From NCBI RefSeq assembly GCF_000337815.1, contig NZ_AOLN01000004.1, positions 1 to 64,000 of the forward strand: a DNA stretch of 64,000 bases, given 5' to 3'. This DNA comes from Haloferax mucosum ATCC BAA-1512. Its GTDB lineage: Archaea > Halobacteriota > Halobacteria > Halobacteriales > Haloferacaceae. The position numbers were made by a program, and so were the translations under genes. This document shows positions 62,239 through 64,000 of the stretch, in pieces; positions within the stretch are counted from its first letter, which is position 1; the number at the start of each line of letters is the position of its first letter. Below the pieces are notes generated by a model, which worked only from the letters and a program-made list of their open reading frames with translations, did no database searches and was not told the DNA's origin.

Positions 62239-63330
62239 TCACGCATCAGCGACTTCGACCTCCGAGAGCACGTCGGCGATTCGCTCCGCCGCGGTTCCCT
62301 CGCCGTAGAGAGACGGTTTCGACGGGAGCGGGTCGGTCGCGTGCAGTGCGGTTCGAATCGCGTCTCGGTCCGCGCCGACGAGGACGTTCCATCCGGAATC
62401 GACGGTCTCGGTCCACTCGGTTTCGTCGCGGAGCGTGACACAGCGCGTGTCGAGGTAGAACGCCTCTTTTTGCACGCCGCCGGAATCGGTGACGACGCGT
62501 TCTGCGCCGTCGAGAAGTCTGACGAAGTCGAGATAGCCGACTGGCTCGACGAGGCGAACAGTTTCGTCCTCGGCGAGGCGCGACCAGAGACCGCTGTCGC
62601 GGAGCGCCTGCTCAGTTCGAGGGTGGACGGGGAAGACGACTGGTTTCGGCGCGTCAACGAGTCCATCGACGATTGCACTGAGTCGTGACCGGTCGTCGGT
62701 GTTCGCGGCCCGGTGAACCGTCGCTAAGACGAACTCGCCGTCGCTGAGGTCGTGGGCTTCGAGGACCGTCGAGCGCTCGCCGGCGGCCGACCGGACCCGA
62801 AGTACGGCGTCGTACTGCACATCGCCAGTCACGTAGACGCCGTCGTGAATCCCTTCGGACGCTAACGTCGTCGCGGCAGATTCCGAGGGGGCGAACAGGA
62901 GGTCCGCGCAGTGGTCGGTGAGAATCCGGTTTATCTCCTCGGGCATCGCCCGGTTGTAGCTTCGTAGCCCCGCCTCGACGTGCGCCAAACGCGGCGTGCG
63001 CTTCGAGGCGACGAGCGCCGCCGCGAGCGTCGAGTTCGTGTCGCCGTAGACGAGCACCACGTCGGGGGCTTCGTCGGCGACGACCGCGTCGAGTAGTTCC
63101 ATCATCTCGGCGGTCTGAGCGGCGTGCGGTCCCGACCCGACACCGAGGTTGTAATCGGGTTCCGGGATGTCGAGTTCGTCGAAGAACACGCCGGACAGCG
63201 ACTCGTCGTAGTGTTGTCCGGTGTGGACGAGCACTTCGTCGTGGTCGCGCCGAAGCGCGTCTGAGACCGGGAACGCCTTGATGAACTGCGGCCGCGCGCC
63301 GACGACAGAGAGTATCTTCAGCCCGCTCAT
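62239..63330 (-). CDS. wecB: UDP-N-acetylglucosamine 2-epimerase (non-hydrolysing)
   Basis: 363 aa from the ATG at 63330 (MSGLKILSVVGARPQFIKAFPVSDAL), the classical WecB start. Key motifs are HTGQHYDESLSGVFFDELDIPEPDYNL, EAGLRSYNRAMPEEINRILTDH and TDSGGVQKEAFYL. It converts UDP-GlcNAc to UDP-ManNAc. Its start overlaps the stop of the upstream dehydrogenase by four bases, so the two enzymes are translationally coupled and work in sequence. Confidence 0.95.
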   Translation of the reverse strand: MSGLKILSVVGARPQFIKAFPVSDALRRDHDEVLVHTGQHYDESLSGVFFDELDIPEPDYNLGVGSGPHAAQTAEMMELLDAVVADEAPDVVLVYGDTNSTLAAALVASKRTPRLAHVEAGLRSYNRAMPEEINRILTDHCADLLFAPSESAATTLASEGIHDGVYVTGDVQYDAVLRVRSAAGERSTVLEAHDLSDGEFVLATVHRAANTDDRSRLSAIVDGLVDAPKPVVFPVHPRTEQALRDSGLWSRLAEDETVRLVEPVGYLDFVRLLDGAERVVTDSGGVQKEAFYLDTRCVTLRDETEWTETVDSGWNVLVGADRDAIRTALHATDPLPSKPSLYGEGTAAERIADVLSEVEVADA

Positions 63331-64000
63331 CGGCGGGGGCCTCCGTCTGTCTCTGTCGCTTGCGGGACCTGTTCGGAGCCGACAGTGTCGGGTGTGGTTC
63401 CTCGCGGCCCGCCGCCGATTTGGTACACGCGATGGCCGATGTCGCCGAGCGTGCCGCGGCCGTCGATGACGACGAGGTCGTCGAAGGCGGCCCAGTCGAT
63501 ATCGTCGAACTCCTCGTGCGGTGTGACGACCACGACGGCGTCGAGTTCGCGCTCGGCTAGAGCCGAAAGCGAGACTGGCGTCGCGCCGAACGAGGCGATA
63601 CTGTCGGCGTCGAGCATCGGGTCCGCGGCGACGACGGTCGCGCCGAGGTCGCACAGACGGTCGATGACGCCGGCGGCGGGTGTCGCGCGAGTCTCTGCGA
63701 CACCGGGTCGATAGGTAACACCGAGCACCGCGACGGTCGAGTCGGCGATATCTCGCCCCGTCGCGGCCAGTTCGTCGCGGAGCGTGTCGGCGGTGAACGT
63801 CGGCATGCTGTCGTTGACTGCCCGCGCGGTGTGGAGAAGCGGGGTCTCGGTCTCGACTCGACTCGTGATAAAGTACGGATACCACGGGATGCAGTGGCCG
63901 CCGACGCCCGGTCCGGGCGCGTGGATGTTGCAGTACGGTTGCGTGTTCGCCGCCTCGATAGCCGCTGTCACGTCGATACCGAGGTCGTCGCGCACGCGAG
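63327..64000 (-). CDS. wecC: UDP-N-acetylmannosamine dehydrogenase, C-terminal part
   Basis: Partial: the gene runs off the right edge, and the codons at the edge are inside it. The catalytic segment NIHAPGPGVGGHCIPWYPYF contains the active-site Cys, and AVLGVTYRPGVAETRATPA begins the C-terminal UDP-binding domain. With wecB it makes UDP-ManNAcA for surface glycan. The terminal 30 residues are low complexity. Alternative substrates such as UDP-GlcNAc are possible. Confidence 0.9.
   Translation of the reverse strand, partial: RVRDDLGIDVTAAIEAANTQPYCNIHAPGPGVGGHCIPWYPYFITSRVETETPLLHTARAVNDSMPTFTADTLRDELAATGRDIADSTVAVLGVTYRPGVAETRATPAAGVIDRLCDLGATVVAADPMLDADSIASFGATPVSLSALAERELDAVVVVTPHEEFDDIDWAAFDDLVVIDGRGTLGDIGHRVYQIGGGPRGTTPDTVGSEQVPQATETDGGPRR

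Overview
The window reads as haloarchaeal chromosomal (or megaplasmid-derived) DNA, most likely Haloferax. It is GC-rich with acidic proteins, twin-arginine lipoproteins (RR...LAGC), HalOD1, DICT, HiPIP and archaeal pilin proteins, leaderless-type promoters, and an archaeal Orc1/Cdc6. The left edge holds the trailer end of a CRISPR array whose repeat (GTTACAGACG...TTGAAGC) matches the type I-B repeats of Haloferax; from memory the closest is H. mediterranei, which I cannot verify here.

Layout. 1-207: CRISPR array end, no cas genes in view. 0.36-20 kb: a CBS-less IMPDH/GMP-reductase enzyme, then the UDP-GlcNAc pathway spread over 14 kb (glmU-like at 1.9 kb, glmS plus a second sugar nucleotidyltransferase at 7.0-10.0 kb, glmM at 15.0 kb), mixed with small regulators (Rrf2, HxlR, DICT, TrmB/ArsR-like, two DUF7344-type, PadR, HalOD1), a NosL-like lipoprotein and an MFS carrier. 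20-40 kb: a soluble chemotaxis transducer with CheW; a zinc-type ABC uptake operon (znuA-znuC-znuB) with a clear operator; a TetR-linked membrane operon; a CoA-disulfide-reductase-like flavoprotein; several secreted lipoproteins; a HiPIP; a Zn/Cd P-type ATPase next to a membrane protein, a Zn-finger/TM protein and a P19/Tp34-like lipoprotein; and a PAS histidine kinase. 40-45.4 kb: small enzymes, a nonsense-interrupted micro-membrane gene, two tandem near-duplicate pilins, YbaK, a medium-chain dehydrogenase and eIF1A.

45.4-50.8 kb is a replication and partition module: orc1/cdc6, a ParA ATPase with an overlapping acidic partner, and 15 copies of one origin-box-like motif (ACACCACNNTGTCCGC) lying between 41.5 and 50.8 kb. 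The motifs are arranged head-to-head around an AT-rich stretch just upstream of cdc6 (8 of 9 copies on the left point right, 5 of 6 on the right point left). Upstream of parA lies about 0.55 kb of AT-rich repeated sequence with inverted repeats, a candidate centromere; an element sharing a 15-nt word with it lies 6.6 kb away at 56.9 kb.

50.8-56.8 kb: msrA, a CBS protein, an ABC permease with a CARDB-type membrane partner but no ATPase, surE and a winged-helix regulator. 57-64 kb: a minus-strand surface-polysaccharide locus (UDP-ManNAc dehydrogenase, UDP-GlcNAc 2-epimerase, polysaccharide deacetylase, an alpha/alpha-toroid protein and two FemAB-like acyltransferases). It is interrupted by a 405-bp tract of 45 degenerate 9-nt units in perfect phase.

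As a system, GlmS/GlmM/GlmU would make UDP-GlcNAc, and WecB/WecC would convert it to UDP-ManNAc and its uronic acid for the surface glycan locus. The least explained signals are the origin-box field, the AT-rich centromere-like repeats, the phased intergenic tracts (periods 4, 9 and about 11.6 nt) and the FemAB pair in an organism without peptidoglycan.
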